A stretch of DNA of 44,309 nt from Candidatus Shapirobacteria bacterium GW2011_GWF2_37_20 (GCA_000989305.1 LBTB01000013.1:1-44309), one strand, 5' to 3'. Positions 14,797 through 24,330 are shown, counted from the first letter of the stretch. A program made the numbers and translations. The notes: generated by a model not told the origin, from the sequence alone.

Positions 14797-16441
14797 AAAA
14801 AATATACCAAAAATTGTTATTTTTCTTGTATTTATCCTTGCGTTTTTATTACGTATTTATGGTCTAAACTGGGACTCAAATAACCATCTTCACCCAGATG
14901 AGAGATTTTTAACTATGGTGACTGCTGACATAAAACTACCCTCTTCTCTCTCTGAATATTTAAACACTCTTACCTCCCCTCTCAACCCATACAATTATCC
15001 CCAATACCAATTCTTTGTTTACGGCACCTTTCCCTTGTTTCTGGTTAAAACATTGGCAGTATTTCTACATCTTGACAACTATAATCAAATTACCTTGCTT
15101 GGTCGGGTGCTTTCGGCCTTATTTGATTCCGGAAATGTTGTTCTCCTTTACTTTATTGCTAGAAAATTTTTAAAATCTTTTTATAGATATTTACCTTCAC
15201 TGCTCTACGCATTTTTAGTTATCCCTCTCCAGCTTTCTCATTTTTTTGCCGTCGATACTTTTCTTAATTTTTTTATTTTATTAACATTTACCCTATTTTC
15301 ATATAATTTTTTTGCTCTGGCCTTTTTGGCTTTTGGATTAGCTCTTTCGTGTAAAATTTCCGCTATTTACTTTATCCCCATAATCTTTTTATTTTTATTT
15401 AAAAATAAAAATCTAATATCTATTGTCTATTTTTTAATCTCCTTTTTAGCATTTAGGTTTTTTCAACCCTACGCTTTTACTGATATTTTTACCCCCAACC
15501 CTTTGTTTATTAACAACTTAAAAACTTTAGCCTCATACTCTAAACCAGACATTTTCTTTCCTCCTGGAGTCCAATGGATTAATCGCCTTCCTCTGTTAAA
15601 TTCTCTCAAAAACACCGGCGTTTGGGGTTTAGGTTTAGCTGTTTCTTTTCCATTAATATTTTTGTTATTTCGTTTTCTTACTAAATTTAGATTTAAATTT
15701 AATTTAATTTTTATTATTTCTGCCTGGGTTGTTTTATTATTTACCTATCAATCACTCCAAGCCGTACATACCATGCGTTATTTTCTCCCTATTTATCCCT
15801 TTATTTCCTTAATTTTTGTTACCCTACTTTCTCGTTTCAAAATTAAAAAATCGCTAATTATTTATCTTTTAATTATTAATTCATTATATGCAATTGCCTT
15901 TCTGTCGATTTATTCCCGACCTAATTCCCGCGTTCAAGCCTCAGAATGGATTAAGAAAAATATTCCCCAAAATAAAGTTTTAAGTAGTGAATATTGGGAC
16001 GATGCCTTGCCTTTAGGTTATTCTAATTATCAAAATGTTCCTCTTTCCCTTTTTGATCCGGACACTTTAGAAAAATGGGAAATAATCAATCAATCTTTAA
16101 GCCGAGTTGATTATTTAATAATGTCTAGCAATCGTCTGTGGGCATCAATCCCCAGGCTTCCTGATAAATATCCACTTACTTCAGAATTTTATAAAAATCT
16201 TTTTACCGGGGATCTAAATTTTATTAAAATAAAAACTTTTAATTCGTATCCTGGTTTTTCTCTCTCCTTTCTAAAATCTTGTTTCTATCTTGGTCTAAGT
16301 AATTATCCGGGAGTAAGAAACACCTGGTTTGAAAAAGATACGGACTGTCTTTATCCTGGAGTTTACATACGTGACGATACCTCTGAAGAGGCTTTTACGG
16401 TTTACGACCACCCCCAAGTACTAATTTTTCAAAAGAAATAA
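14780..16441 (+). CDS. GT39-like multi-pass glycosyltransferase (second paralogue)
   Basis: The 553-residue protein has the same plan as the preceding gene: N-terminal helix, LNWDSNNHLHPDERFL with the acidic pair, many membrane helices, and an outer C-terminal domain of about 160 residues. It probably arose by duplication, but identity to the neighbour is low by eye. The C-terminal domain (with YSRPNSRVQASEWIKKNIPQ) resembles the outer domains of related GT-C proteins. The 3' end overlaps the convergent GT4 fragment by 13 nt without a terminator. Confidence 0.7.
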   Translation: MKIFSKKNIPKIVIFLVFILAFLLRIYGLNWDSNNHLHPDERFLTMVTADIKLPSSLSEYLNTLTSPLNPYNYPQYQFFVYGTFPLFLVKTLAVFLHLDNYNQITLLGRVLSALFDSGNVVLLYFIARKFLKSFYRYLPSLLYAFLVIPLQLSHFFAVDTFLNFFILLTFTLFSYNFFALAFLAFGLALSCKISAIYFIPIIFLFLFKNKNLISIVYFLISFLAFRFFQPYAFTDIFTPNPLFINNLKTLASYSKPDIFFPPGVQWINRLPLLNSLKNTGVWGLGLAVSFPLIFLLFRFLTKFRFKFNLIFIISAWVVLLFTYQSLQAVHTMRYFLPIYPFISLIFVTLLSRFKIKKSLIIYLLIINSLYAIAFLSIYSRPNSRVQASEWIKKNIPQNKVLSSEYWDDALPLGYSNYQNVPLSLFDPDTLEKWEIINQSLSRVDYLIMSSNRLWASIPRLPDKYPLTSEFYKNLFTGDLNFIKIKTFNSYPGFSLSFLKSCFYLGLSNYPGVRNTWFEKDTDCLYPGVYIRDDTSEEAFTVYDHPQVLIFQKK

Positions 16442-16776
16442 CACTCTGTATTCCTCAATCGTTTTTTTATAATCAAAAAGCTTTTTTGATAATACTTTTT
16501 TCCGTTTTTTAAAACTATATTAATTTTTTTTGCCAGGTCATCAACGTTTTTGATTTCACAAATTTCACCCATTCCGGTCATTTGCACTGGCACCCTAACC
16601 CCCGGTAAGTTTGAGGCCACCACAGGAACCCCGCATTTCATCGCTTCAGCTTGCACTATCCCAAAAGTCTCTAAATTATTAATACTTGGTAATACCAAAC
16701 AATCAATATTTTTATAAAAAGTACTTAAATTATCGTGTTCAATTGCCCCCACTAGCTCTATTTTTTTACCTAAATT
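16429..16776 (-). CDS. GT4 glycosyltransferase, C-terminal part (frameshifted)
   Basis: C-terminal half of a group-1 glycosyltransferase, out of frame with its N-terminal half at 16770-17486. It contains the NDP-sugar-binding motif ETFGIVQAEAMKCGVPVVAS, with the E-x7-E pair of GT4. The first ATG is at 16752, in the middle of the fold, so it is not a separate gene. An extra base in the A7 run (T7 on the plus strand, 16778-16784) would join the two halves smoothly. Confidence 0.7.
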   Translation of the reverse strand, partial: NLGKKIELVGAIEHDNLSTFYKNIDCLVLPSINNLETFGIVQAEAMKCGVPVVASNLPGVRVPVQMTGMGEICEIKNVDDLAKKINIVLKNGKKYYQKSFLIIKKRLRNTECYFF

Positions 16777-17486
16777 ATTTTTTTATCACCAACAACATTT
16801 TTGTATGGTCCGGCCAATATTAATTTTGCATTTACGTTTTTCATCGCCTGAATTAAATAAGTTAATCCTTTCTCCCAAGCAATTCTCCCCACAAATCCCA
16901 CAACTTTCTCATGATTTTTTAACTCAAGTTTCTTCTTTCTCGTTTCTTTTTCTATTTTTATCGGTGGCAAAATATATATAACTTTTTTCAAAAACATTTT
17001 TAAAAACAACGAGTTTTTAGCATAATCTTCAGTGTAGGCTACTATTTTATCAGCCCAAAAGTAGGTCAAAAAATGACTGGGAAAAGAGAAGATGGCTATT
17101 AACTTATTAGATAAAGTTCCGCCAAATGCAAACTCACAATGATGTGTAATTATTAGCTTTTTCCCAAGAAACCTCGACCACAGAGCTAACCAAAATGCTT
17201 CCATTGAAGGTAGGTGACAATTGATAATCTCATTTCTTTTCACTGCCTTAAAACTAAGTATCGGGTATCGCCACATAAAAAAGCCCTTATTGATTTGCCA
17301 ACCATCAACCCGTTCAATTTTTATTTCGCCAATTTTTTCTTTTTTAAGTAATTCTTTCTTAAATCTGGCCGTGATTATCTCAATATTATTATTTTTACTA
17401 AACTCCTCTGCCAATATTTTGGCGTATTCACTCACCCCAGAAATGTTTGGACGATAGTAGGTTACTCCGATTAAGATTCTCTTCAT
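16770..17486 (-). CDS. GT4 glycosyltransferase, N-terminal part (frameshifted)
   Basis: The 238-residue part begins MKRILIGVTYYRPNISGVSEY, a typical GT-B group-1 start with the glycine-rich acceptor loop. It continues to LVGFVGRIAWEKG-type VGFVGRIAWEKGLTYLI, the start of the donor domain. The frame then stops at TAG 16772-16770. Restored, the enzyme is about 350 residues. Codons are very AT- and lysine-rich compared with the neighbours, so recent acquisition or decay is possible. It likely added a sugar to the glycan built by this cluster. Confidence 0.75.
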   Translation of the reverse strand: MKRILIGVTYYRPNISGVSEYAKILAEEFSKNNNIEIITARFKKELLKKEKIGEIKIERVDGWQINKGFFMWRYPILSFKAVKRNEIINCHLPSMEAFWLALWSRFLGKKLIITHHCEFAFGGTLSNKLIAIFSFPSHFLTYFWADKIVAYTEDYAKNSLFLKMFLKKVIYILPPIKIEKETRKKKLELKNHEKVVGFVGRIAWEKGLTYLIQAMKNVNAKLILAGPYKNVVGDKKII

Positions 17487-17494
17487 AAAGTTGA

Positions 17495-17504
17495 TACAAT
17501 TATC
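17495..17504. promoter_or_regulatory. Overlapping divergent -10 boxes
   Basis: TACAAT (17495-17500) ends 9 nt before the plus-strand epimerase. On the minus strand GATAAT (17504-17499) ends 12 nt before the GT4 start. The two share 2 bp within a 23-bp gap. Confidence 0.4.
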
Positions 17505-17509
17505 TCATT

Positions 17510-18526
17510 ATGAAACATCTTGTCATAGGTGGGGCTGGTTTTATCGGCTCTAACTTGGCTAATACTTTGTTAAAGTCGGGTGATTCGGTCACCATTTTGG
17601 ACAATTTATCCCGTGAAGGTAGTAAAAAAAACTTAGACTGGCTTCAGACTCAGTATCCCAATCTGGAATTTATAAAAGCCGATATCGTCACCGACCAGGA
17701 AATTCTCAATAACGCTGTCAAGTCAGCCGACCGCATCTATCATTTGGCGGCCCAGGTTGCCGTTACCAGTTCCGTTTTGAATCCCCGCCACGATTTTGAA
17801 ATAAACGCTCTTGGTACTCTTAATGTTTTAGAAGCTCTCCGACTTTATAACCCCAAAGCCGTTCTAATTTTTGCTTCGACCAATAAGGTTTATGGAAATT
17901 TAGATAATTTAGAAATTGAAGAAACAGAAAGCAGATATAAACTTAAAAATATTGATGGGGTCAGCGAACTTCAGCCTCTGGATTTTCATTCGCCCTACGG
18001 TTGTAGCAAGGGTTCTGGCGACCAATATGTTCGTGATTATGGCCGTATTTATGATTTAAACACCATTGTCTTTCGCCAGTCATGTATTTACGGCCCCCGT
18101 CAATTTGGGGTCGAGGATCAGGGTTGGGTAGCCTGGTTTATCATCGCTTTAATGACTCAGAAGCCTATCACCATTTACGGTGATGGTAAGCAGGTTCGCG
18201 ACCTCCTTTACGTTGACGATTTAATTCGTGCTTATCAAATGGCCGCTGATAATATTGAAAAAACTCGAGGTCAGGTTTTTAACCTTGGTGGTGGGCCGGA
18301 TAATTCAATTTCAATCTATTTTGATTTCAAAAAATTACTGGAAAAACTCTTTGGCAAAAATCTTTCTCCTCCTTTTCTTCCGGCCCGACCGGGTGACCAA
18401 AAAATTTATATTAGTGACATAAGTAAGGCTAAAAAATATTTTAATTGGGAACCTAAAATTGATGTTGAAAATGGTTTAGAAAATTTATATCTTTGGGTGA
18501 AAGAAAACCTCTCCCTTTTCTCATGA
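17510..18526 (+). CDS. NAD-dependent epimerase, CDP-paratose 2-epimerase-like SDR
   Basis: An extended short-chain dehydrogenase of 338 residues. It has the Rossmann GGAGFIGSN (residues 7-15), the LDNLSREG acidic pocket, the STNKVYG strand, the catalytic YGCSKG (YxxxK) and RQSCIYGPRQFGVEDQGWVAW. The last stretch and STNKVYG are characteristic of the CDP-paratose/CDP-tyvelose 2-epimerase group, which makes 3,6-dideoxy sugars for surface glycans. Other partners of that pathway are not in the window, so the sugar is uncertain. The stop overlaps the PAP2 start (ATGA). Confidence 0.85.
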   Translation: MKHLVIGGAGFIGSNLANTLLKSGDSVTILDNLSREGSKKNLDWLQTQYPNLEFIKADIVTDQEILNNAVKSADRIYHLAAQVAVTSSVLNPRHDFEINALGTLNVLEALRLYNPKAVLIFASTNKVYGNLDNLEIEETESRYKLKNIDGVSELQPLDFHSPYGCSKGSGDQYVRDYGRIYDLNTIVFRQSCIYGPRQFGVEDQGWVAWFIIALMTQKPITIYGDGKQVRDLLYVDDLIRAYQMAADNIEKTRGQVFNLGGGPDNSISIYFDFKKLLEKLFGKNLSPPFLPARPGDQKIYISDISKAKKYFNWEPKIDVENGLENLYLWVKENLSLFS

Positions 18527-19092
18527 ATAGAAAATCATTATTTTTTTGGCAACCTTCCGTTGATTATCTCCGCCTTCTCTCTTCTACAAAATTAGGTCGA
18601 CTATCATTAATAATTTTAAATTACGCCATTTGGGTATTTTTCTTTTATCTTTCCTTTTTATTGATTAGAACTAATTTTTCCATATTTTGGCAATTATTTT
18701 TTGCTACTATCATCGCTGAAACGGTGGAGAGACTTATTAAGAAGAAGGTGTTCTGGCGTCGGCCCATGTTTGTACGACATGACCTTACTCCAACGGGTTT
18801 AGTTGATAAATGGTACCGTTCCGGAGCCTTCCCTTCCGGTCACACGATTAAAGCAGCTTTCTTCTTACTCTTTATTCTTCAATACCCCGTTTTTTCAATT
18901 CCTCTTTTTTTGGCGATTTGTCTTTCCCTTTTATTTTTTCGAATTCTGGTTGGTTTTCATTACCCCATTGATGTTCTTGGTGGTGCTCTGATCGGCCTAT
19001 TAATTTGGATACCTGTCCATCTGATAAATTTTTCTCCTTCCCTAAATTATTATCTGCAACTTATTTTTAACACTCTCTTTTTTATAAAATAA
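18523..19092 (+). CDS. PAP2 family lipid phosphatase
   Basis: 189 residues with about 5-6 membrane helices. It has the three PAP2 motifs: KKKVFWRRP (KxxxxxxRP), PSGHT, and RILVGFHYPID (usual SRxxxxxHxxxD, Ser replaced by Phe). These enzymes cleave phosphate from lipid pyrophosphates such as undecaprenyl-PP. With the UbiA-like enzyme it could instead remove the phosphate of polyprenyl phosphoribose, as proposed for mycobacterial Rv3807c. I take ATG 18523, which overlaps the epimerase TGA; an ATG at 18493 would add ten unlikely residues. Confidence 0.85.
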   Translation: MNRKSLFFWQPSVDYLRLLSSTKLGRLSLIILNYAIWVFFFYLSFLLIRTNFSIFWQLFFATIIAETVERLIKKKVFWRRPMFVRHDLTPTGLVDKWYRSGAFPSGHTIKAAFFLLFILQYPVFSIPLFLAICLSLLFFRILVGFHYPIDVLGGALIGLLIWIPVHLINFSPSLNYYLQLIFNTLFFIK

Positions 19093-19096
19093 TTCT

Positions 19097-21340
19097 ATGT
19101 TGGCTGATTTTAAATATATTTTTATTTGGTGGTTAAGTCTGTTTTTTCTTTCCTCTCTTTCTTTGCCGTTAATATTCTTACTCTTTCAAAAATTCTGGGA
19201 CAGGGGTTACATTTTTGCCAAAACCCTTTCCCTCTTTGTTTTTAGTTATCTGTTATTAGTTTTAGGTATTTTTCATCTCACTTCATTTACCCTCAACACT
19301 ATTTACACGATTATTGCCATTTTTGTCTTATTAGATATCTTTTTAATATTCAAAAATAAATCATTCTTCGCTGGCATCTTTCGTCGTTATTGGAAGATAT
19401 TTCTTTTTGAAGAAATTTTATTTTTTATTATCTTAACTCTTTGGTCCTTTGTTCGCGGTTTTGCTCCAGACATTGAAGGGTTGGAAAAATTTATGGATTG
19501 GGGTTTTGTTAATTCTATTTTAAGAAGTCAATATTTCCCTCCCGCCGACATGTGGTTTGCCGGTCAGCCAATTAACTATTATTATTTTGGTCATTTCGTT
19601 TTTGCTTTTTTAACTAAATTTTCCGGCATTAGTTCAGCCATTACCTATAACCTTTCTATTGCCACCATTTGCGCCTTAACCTTTCTTTCTGGTTTTTCCC
19701 TTACTTCAAATTTAATTTATCTATCTCTTAAAAAACCACTTTTTCGTCTTTATTTTTTTGGTGGTCTTCTCTCTGCCTTCCTTTTAACCTTCGGGGGAAA
19801 CCTTCATACCGCCTATAAAATTGGTAAAAATATTGTGATTGAGGATCAGAGTTTTTCCGAAGCCTCGTCCCTATATTGGTACCCCGATGCTACCCGTTTT
19901 ATCGGTTTTGATCCGGACACAACCGACAAAACAATTCATGAATTTCCTCTCTATAGTTTCGTGGTAGCCGATCTTCATGGCCACATGAACGATATTCCCT
20001 TGGTTGTTTTTTTTATGGCCTTCCTTTTTGTTGCCCTGACCACTGCCTCGAAATTATCAGCTTACCTCTTTCTTCCTGCCGGCTTTCTTCTCTCTTTGGC
20101 TTATATGACCAACGCCTGGGATTTTGCTGTCTACGGTTTACTTTTTGGTCTTAGTTCATTATTGCTTACCAAAAATTTTTGGAAAACTCTCACCTCCGGT
20201 CTTTTTACAATCGCTGTTTGGATTATTTTTACTCTTCCTTTTTCTTTAAAATTTTCACCCATGGCCGAGGGTTTAATGCTGGTTGACGCTCGCACTCCTT
20301 TTTACCAGCTCTTTATTTTATATGGTGGTTTTTGGCTAATATCTCTGCCCTTTATATACTTTTTTATTAAAAATTTCCGTCATAAAAAACTACCTCCCGC
20401 CGATTATTTTGTCGTCGCCCTTTTTATTACCGCCACTCTCTTAATCATTATTCCCGAATTAATTTATATAAAAGATATCTACATTTCTGAATATCGTCGA
20501 GCCAACACCATGTTCAAATTGGTTTATCAGGCTTTCATTATGTATTCCCTGATTTCTGGATACATTTTCATTCGCCTCCGTCAAAAGTTTCTCTATCGTT
20601 TTCTTTTTTGCCTTGTTTTTATAATTCATTTGTCTTATTCCTACTTTGCCATTAAGTCGTATTACGGTCTTAAAAGTTATCGTGGTCTTTGGGGATTACA
20701 CTTTTTACAAGTATCTTATCCGGATAACTTAGCTGCCATTAACTGGTTAAATAAAAATGTTTCCGGACAACCCCACATTGTTGAGGCTTCTGGTGACAGC
20801 TATACCACTTTCAATCAAATCTCTATGGCCACCGGCTTACCCACCATCGAAGGCTGGCTTGTTCACGAATGGCTCTGGCGTGGAGGTTACGAAGCTCCCG
20901 CTGCCCGTGTCGCCGAAGTCGAAAAAATATACAATTTTCTCTCCCAAAATTCTCAGATAAAAAATAATACTCAATCTTCAGAAGAATATATTGTTAGTCC
21001 TGGGGATAGTTTATGGAAAATTTCTAAACAAGAACTAAATAATGAATTTTTATGGAAAAAAATAGCTGAATTAAATAATTTAGAAAATCCATCTCTAATT
21101 TATCCATATCAGAGGTTAATTATTCCAATCGATATTCCAAACAATATTGTTGAAGGTAATGTTGATGTTTCAAATATCGATGAGGTGAAATCTATTTTAG
21201 ACAAATATCAAATAAAATATATCTTTGTCGGGGACAAGGAGTATGAGAAATACCCCGACATTAATTTTGAGAATTTTAATTTCTTAAACGCCAAAATTGT
21301 TTTTGAATCAGGTCAAACCAGAATTTACCAACTACCTTAA
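19097..21340 (+). CDS. DUF2298 membrane protein with an inserted LysM domain
   Basis: A 747-residue multi-pass protein with the DUF2298 (YYY) signature INYYYFGHF at about 158-167, preceded by PDIEGLEKFMDWGF, and a conserved DLHGH. Its membrane part resembles GT-C glycosyltransferases; the true activity is unknown. The outer C-terminal domain is split. After AEVEKIYN there is a 70-residue insert holding a LysM (about 630-678, YIVSPGDSLWKIS to LIYPYQRLIIP), then the normal end DKYQIKYIFVGDKEY. LysM binds peptidoglycan or chitin-like GlcNAc. TAAAAT lies 6 nt before the ATG. Confidence 0.82.
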   Translation: MLADFKYIFIWWLSLFFLSSLSLPLIFLLFQKFWDRGYIFAKTLSLFVFSYLLLVLGIFHLTSFTLNTIYTIIAIFVLLDIFLIFKNKSFFAGIFRRYWKIFLFEEILFFIILTLWSFVRGFAPDIEGLEKFMDWGFVNSILRSQYFPPADMWFAGQPINYYYFGHFVFAFLTKFSGISSAITYNLSIATICALTFLSGFSLTSNLIYLSLKKPLFRLYFFGGLLSAFLLTFGGNLHTAYKIGKNIVIEDQSFSEASSLYWYPDATRFIGFDPDTTDKTIHEFPLYSFVVADLHGHMNDIPLVVFFMAFLFVALTTASKLSAYLFLPAGFLLSLAYMTNAWDFAVYGLLFGLSSLLLTKNFWKTLTSGLFTIAVWIIFTLPFSLKFSPMAEGLMLVDARTPFYQLFILYGGFWLISLPFIYFFIKNFRHKKLPPADYFVVALFITATLLIIIPELIYIKDIYISEYRRANTMFKLVYQAFIMYSLISGYIFIRLRQKFLYRFLFCLVFIIHLSYSYFAIKSYYGLKSYRGLWGLHFLQVSYPDNLAAINWLNKNVSGQPHIVEASGDSYTTFNQISMATGLPTIEGWLVHEWLWRGGYEAPAARVAEVEKIYNFLSQNSQIKNNTQSSEEYIVSPGDSLWKISKQELNNEFLWKKIAELNNLENPSLIYPYQRLIIPIDIPNNIVEGNVDVSNIDEVKSILDKYQIKYIFVGDKEYEKYPDINFENFNFLNAKIVFESGQTRIYQLP

Positions 21341-21367
21341 GTATTTTTTAATGACATAATCTAAATC

Positions 21368-23263
21368 ATGTCCGATATCTTTTCCGGTTTAAATGAATTT
21401 CAAAAAGAAGCGGTTATTTATCAGGGTAGCCCTCTTTTAATTTTGGCGGGCGCCGGTTCCGGTAAAACTAGGGTCTTAACTCATCGGGCTGCCTATTTTG
21501 TTCAACAAAAATTAGCCAGTCCAGGGGAAATTTTATTGCTTACTTTTACCAATAAAGCCGCCGGGGAAATGAAACAGCGCATGGGTCGACTTCTAAATGA
21601 TAAAAAAGCTGACAATCTTTTTGCGGGGACTTTCCACTCTTTTGGTTGTCGCACTCTTCGTATTTATGGACAACACTTAGGTATTTCTTCAGATTTTGTT
21701 ATCTACGATAGTGATGATCAGGAAAATTTAGTCCGCTCTCTTCTTTCGGAAATGGGACTGACTCCCAAGGAGTTCAAACCGTCTTCAGTTTTGTATTTTA
21801 TTGAGGCCGCTAAAAATTCTTATCTTACTCCTCAACAAGCCACTGCCCAGGCTCATGGATTTTGGGAATCTATTGCCGCCAAAATATATGTTAAATATCA
21901 ATCCAAGCTGATGCAAAATCAGGCTCTGGATTTTAATGACTTACTGTTTAAAACCGTTGAGCTCTTTCAACAATATCCTCAAGTTTTAGAAAAATTTTGG
22001 CAGAAATACCATTATATTTTAGTTGATGAATATCAGGACACCAATCAAATTCAATACTTATTAACTAAACTACTTGCCGCCAAATATCGTCAAATCACTG
22101 CCGTCGGTGATGCCTCCCAATCAATTTATGGTTGGCGTGGAGCTGATTATAAGAATCTGTCTGCCTTTACAGTTGATTTTGCCGACACCAAGGTTATTAA
22201 TCTTGAGCAAAATTATCGTTCTACTGAAAATATTTTAGAAGCCGCCAATGCTGTGATTTCCAAAAACAATAGCCATCCGGTTTTAAAATTATTTACCACC
22301 AAGAAAAGCCCCGCTAAAATAAAAGTCTTTGAATCCGATTCTGAAATTTCCGAAGCCGACTATGTTTCTCAAAAAATTAAAGAACTTCATGACACCCTTC
22401 ATTTTGCCTACAAAGACATTGCTGTTTTGTATCGCATGAATGCTCAGTCCCGAGCCATCGAAGAATCATTTTTAAGAAATACTATTTCCTATGTCCTAAT
22501 CGGTGGCCTTCGTTTTTACGATCGTGCTGAAATTAAAGATATTATTGCTATGCTTCGCGTGGCTCAAAATCGAAAAGACTCTCTTTCAGCCGCCCGGGTG
22601 GAAAAGGCCTTGGGCAAGCGCCGCAAAATTATTTTTGATCAGCATTTAGATAATTTAAATGTAAAAAAATTATCTTCTATTCAAATCCTGGAATCTTTAG
22701 TTATAAATTCCGGCTATTTGAGTAAATATAATCCTCAGGAGGAAGATGACCTGAAAAAAATTGAAAATATTAAAGAGTTAAAATCTGTTGCTGCCACCTA
22801 TCCTAAAATTAATGATTTTCTTGAAAACGTTGCCCTGGTTCAACAGGAATATTCACTCCAGGAAAAAAATAAGAAAAAAGAGAATCGTGAAGGTGTTCGC
22901 CTGATGACTCTTCATAGTTCCAAGGGTTTAGAATTTGACGTTGTTTTTTTGGTTGGTTTCGAGGAGGGGATTTTGCCTCACTCCCGTTCCATGATTGAGG
23001 ACAATGATATCGAGGAAGAACGTCGTCTTTGTTATGTTGGGATTACTCGTGCCAAAGAACTGCTTTACATTACTTATGCCTCTCGCCGCCTCTTTTTTGG
23101 CAAATCGTCTCTAAACGAAGCCTCCCGCTTTTTACACGATATCCCAGGTAATCTTATTGAGTGTGAAAGTTCTAGTGAAGTTACCAGAGATCTTCGTTCC
23201 TCACATCGTTTTACGAAACAGGATTCCAATTCCGACTTAGTCTACGACCCTGATATTTATTAA
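21368..23263 (+). CDS. UvrD/PcrA-like superfamily 1 helicase
   Basis: A 3'-5' DNA helicase of 631 residues with all SF1A motifs: Walker A AGAGSGKT, TFTNKAAGEMKQR, VDEYQDTNQIQY (Walker B), VGDASQSIYGWRGAD, LEQNYRST, TLHSSKGLEFDVVF, and EERRLCYVGITRAKE. It is shorter than UvrD (about 720), lacking most of the C-terminal tail. It likely acts in repair or replication restart. CATAAT lies 7 nt before the ATG. A second helicase with a nuclease domain lies at 29090. Confidence 0.93.
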   Translation: MSDIFSGLNEFQKEAVIYQGSPLLILAGAGSGKTRVLTHRAAYFVQQKLASPGEILLLTFTNKAAGEMKQRMGRLLNDKKADNLFAGTFHSFGCRTLRIYGQHLGISSDFVIYDSDDQENLVRSLLSEMGLTPKEFKPSSVLYFIEAAKNSYLTPQQATAQAHGFWESIAAKIYVKYQSKLMQNQALDFNDLLFKTVELFQQYPQVLEKFWQKYHYILVDEYQDTNQIQYLLTKLLAAKYRQITAVGDASQSIYGWRGADYKNLSAFTVDFADTKVINLEQNYRSTENILEAANAVISKNNSHPVLKLFTTKKSPAKIKVFESDSEISEADYVSQKIKELHDTLHFAYKDIAVLYRMNAQSRAIEESFLRNTISYVLIGGLRFYDRAEIKDIIAMLRVAQNRKDSLSAARVEKALGKRRKIIFDQHLDNLNVKKLSSIQILESLVINSGYLSKYNPQEEDDLKKIENIKELKSVAATYPKINDFLENVALVQQEYSLQEKNKKKENREGVRLMTLHSSKGLEFDVVFLVGFEEGILPHSRSMIEDNDIEEERRLCYVGITRAKELLYITYASRRLFFGKSSLNEASRFLHDIPGNLIECESSSEVTRDLRSSHRFTKQDSNSDLVYDPDIY

Positions 23264-23281
23264 GTTAAAATATATTAATCG

Positions 23282-24322
23282 ATGATTACCCGTATTTTAT
23301 ACAACGAAGAAAAAGAAGCCTATTCTAGGGTCGTTATTCATCCTGTTCAAACCTGGGAGTGGGGGGATTTTCAAGAATCACAAGGTCATAAGGTTTATCG
23401 TCTTGGTGTTTTTGAAGATCAGAAAATGCTTTCTGGATATATGGTTTCTTTTCACAAAATCCCTCACACCAATTTTTCCATTGGTACTATCCTTCGTGGT
23501 CCTGTCATTGACAAAGACATGATCGAAAACATCAGAAAAATTGCTCAAAACGAAAATGCTATTTTTGTTAAATTTGAACCCGACGACATAGAAAAAATTT
23601 ATGACAACAACTGTCAGCTAATTAAAAATAAAAGTGTTCTATTAAATTTTCAATCCCTGATCACTTCTCCAAAAGTTGCTTTTTACCCCCACACTTTTAT
23701 TGTTGACCTGACTAAAAGTGAAGACCAACTGTTAGCCGACATGTCTCAAAAAACCCGTTACAATATCAAGCTGGCTAATCGTCACGGGGTCACCGTTTCT
23801 CATTCCGTCAAAGATGAGGATTTTGAAATCTATCTAAAGATGCTTTTTGAAACCACTAAACGTCAAGGTTTTTATTTACATTCAGAAAGCTATCATCGTC
23901 ATCTTTGGTCCGTTCTTAAGTCCACCGGTATGGCCCAAATTTTTCTGGCTTCTTTTCAGGGCCAGGTCTTGGCCGCTTTTATGGTCTTTAAACTAAAAGA
24001 CCGACTATTTTATCCCTATGGTGCTTCTTTGGATATTCATCGGGAAGTTATGGCTCCGACTCTATTGATGTGGGAAGCAATTAAATATGGCCAATCTTTA
24101 GGTTTAAAAACTTTTGATATGTGGGGTTGTCTTGGTCCTGACGCCAATGCTAGTCAACAGGGCTTTGGTTTTCATCGTTTTAAGCAAGGTTATGGTGGCA
24201 ATCTGGTCCAATTTGTCGGCACCTATGATTTAGTTATCAATCCCAAGCTTTATAAACTCTATAATTTGGTTGACAAGTATCGTTGGATTTTACTCCGCCT
24301 CAAAGCCTTCATTTTCCGCTAA
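23282..24322 (+). CDS. FemAB-family peptidyltransferase
   Basis: The 346-residue protein has the FemABX layout: two GNAT-like lobes, with TRYNIKLANRHGV (residues about 156-168) and a second lobe with FLASFQGQVLAAFMVF, ending in the DMWGCLGPDANASQQ motif. Family members add amino acids from aminoacyl-tRNA to lipid II to make peptidoglycan cross-bridges. No helical coiled insert is visible. A -10-like TATATT lies 5 nt before the ATG. The stop TAA is also part of the -10 of gatC. Confidence 0.85.
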   Translation: MITRILYNEEKEAYSRVVIHPVQTWEWGDFQESQGHKVYRLGVFEDQKMLSGYMVSFHKIPHTNFSIGTILRGPVIDKDMIENIRKIAQNENAIFVKFEPDDIEKIYDNNCQLIKNKSVLLNFQSLITSPKVAFYPHTFIVDLTKSEDQLLADMSQKTRYNIKLANRHGVTVSHSVKDEDFEIYLKMLFETTKRQGFYLHSESYHRHLWSVLKSTGMAQIFLASFQGQVLAAFMVFKLKDRLFYPYGASLDIHREVMAPTLLMWEAIKYGQSLGLKTFDMWGCLGPDANASQQGFGFHRFKQGYGGNLVQFVGTYDLVINPKLYKLYNLVDKYRWILLRLKAFIFR

Positions 24323-24330
24323 AATACACT

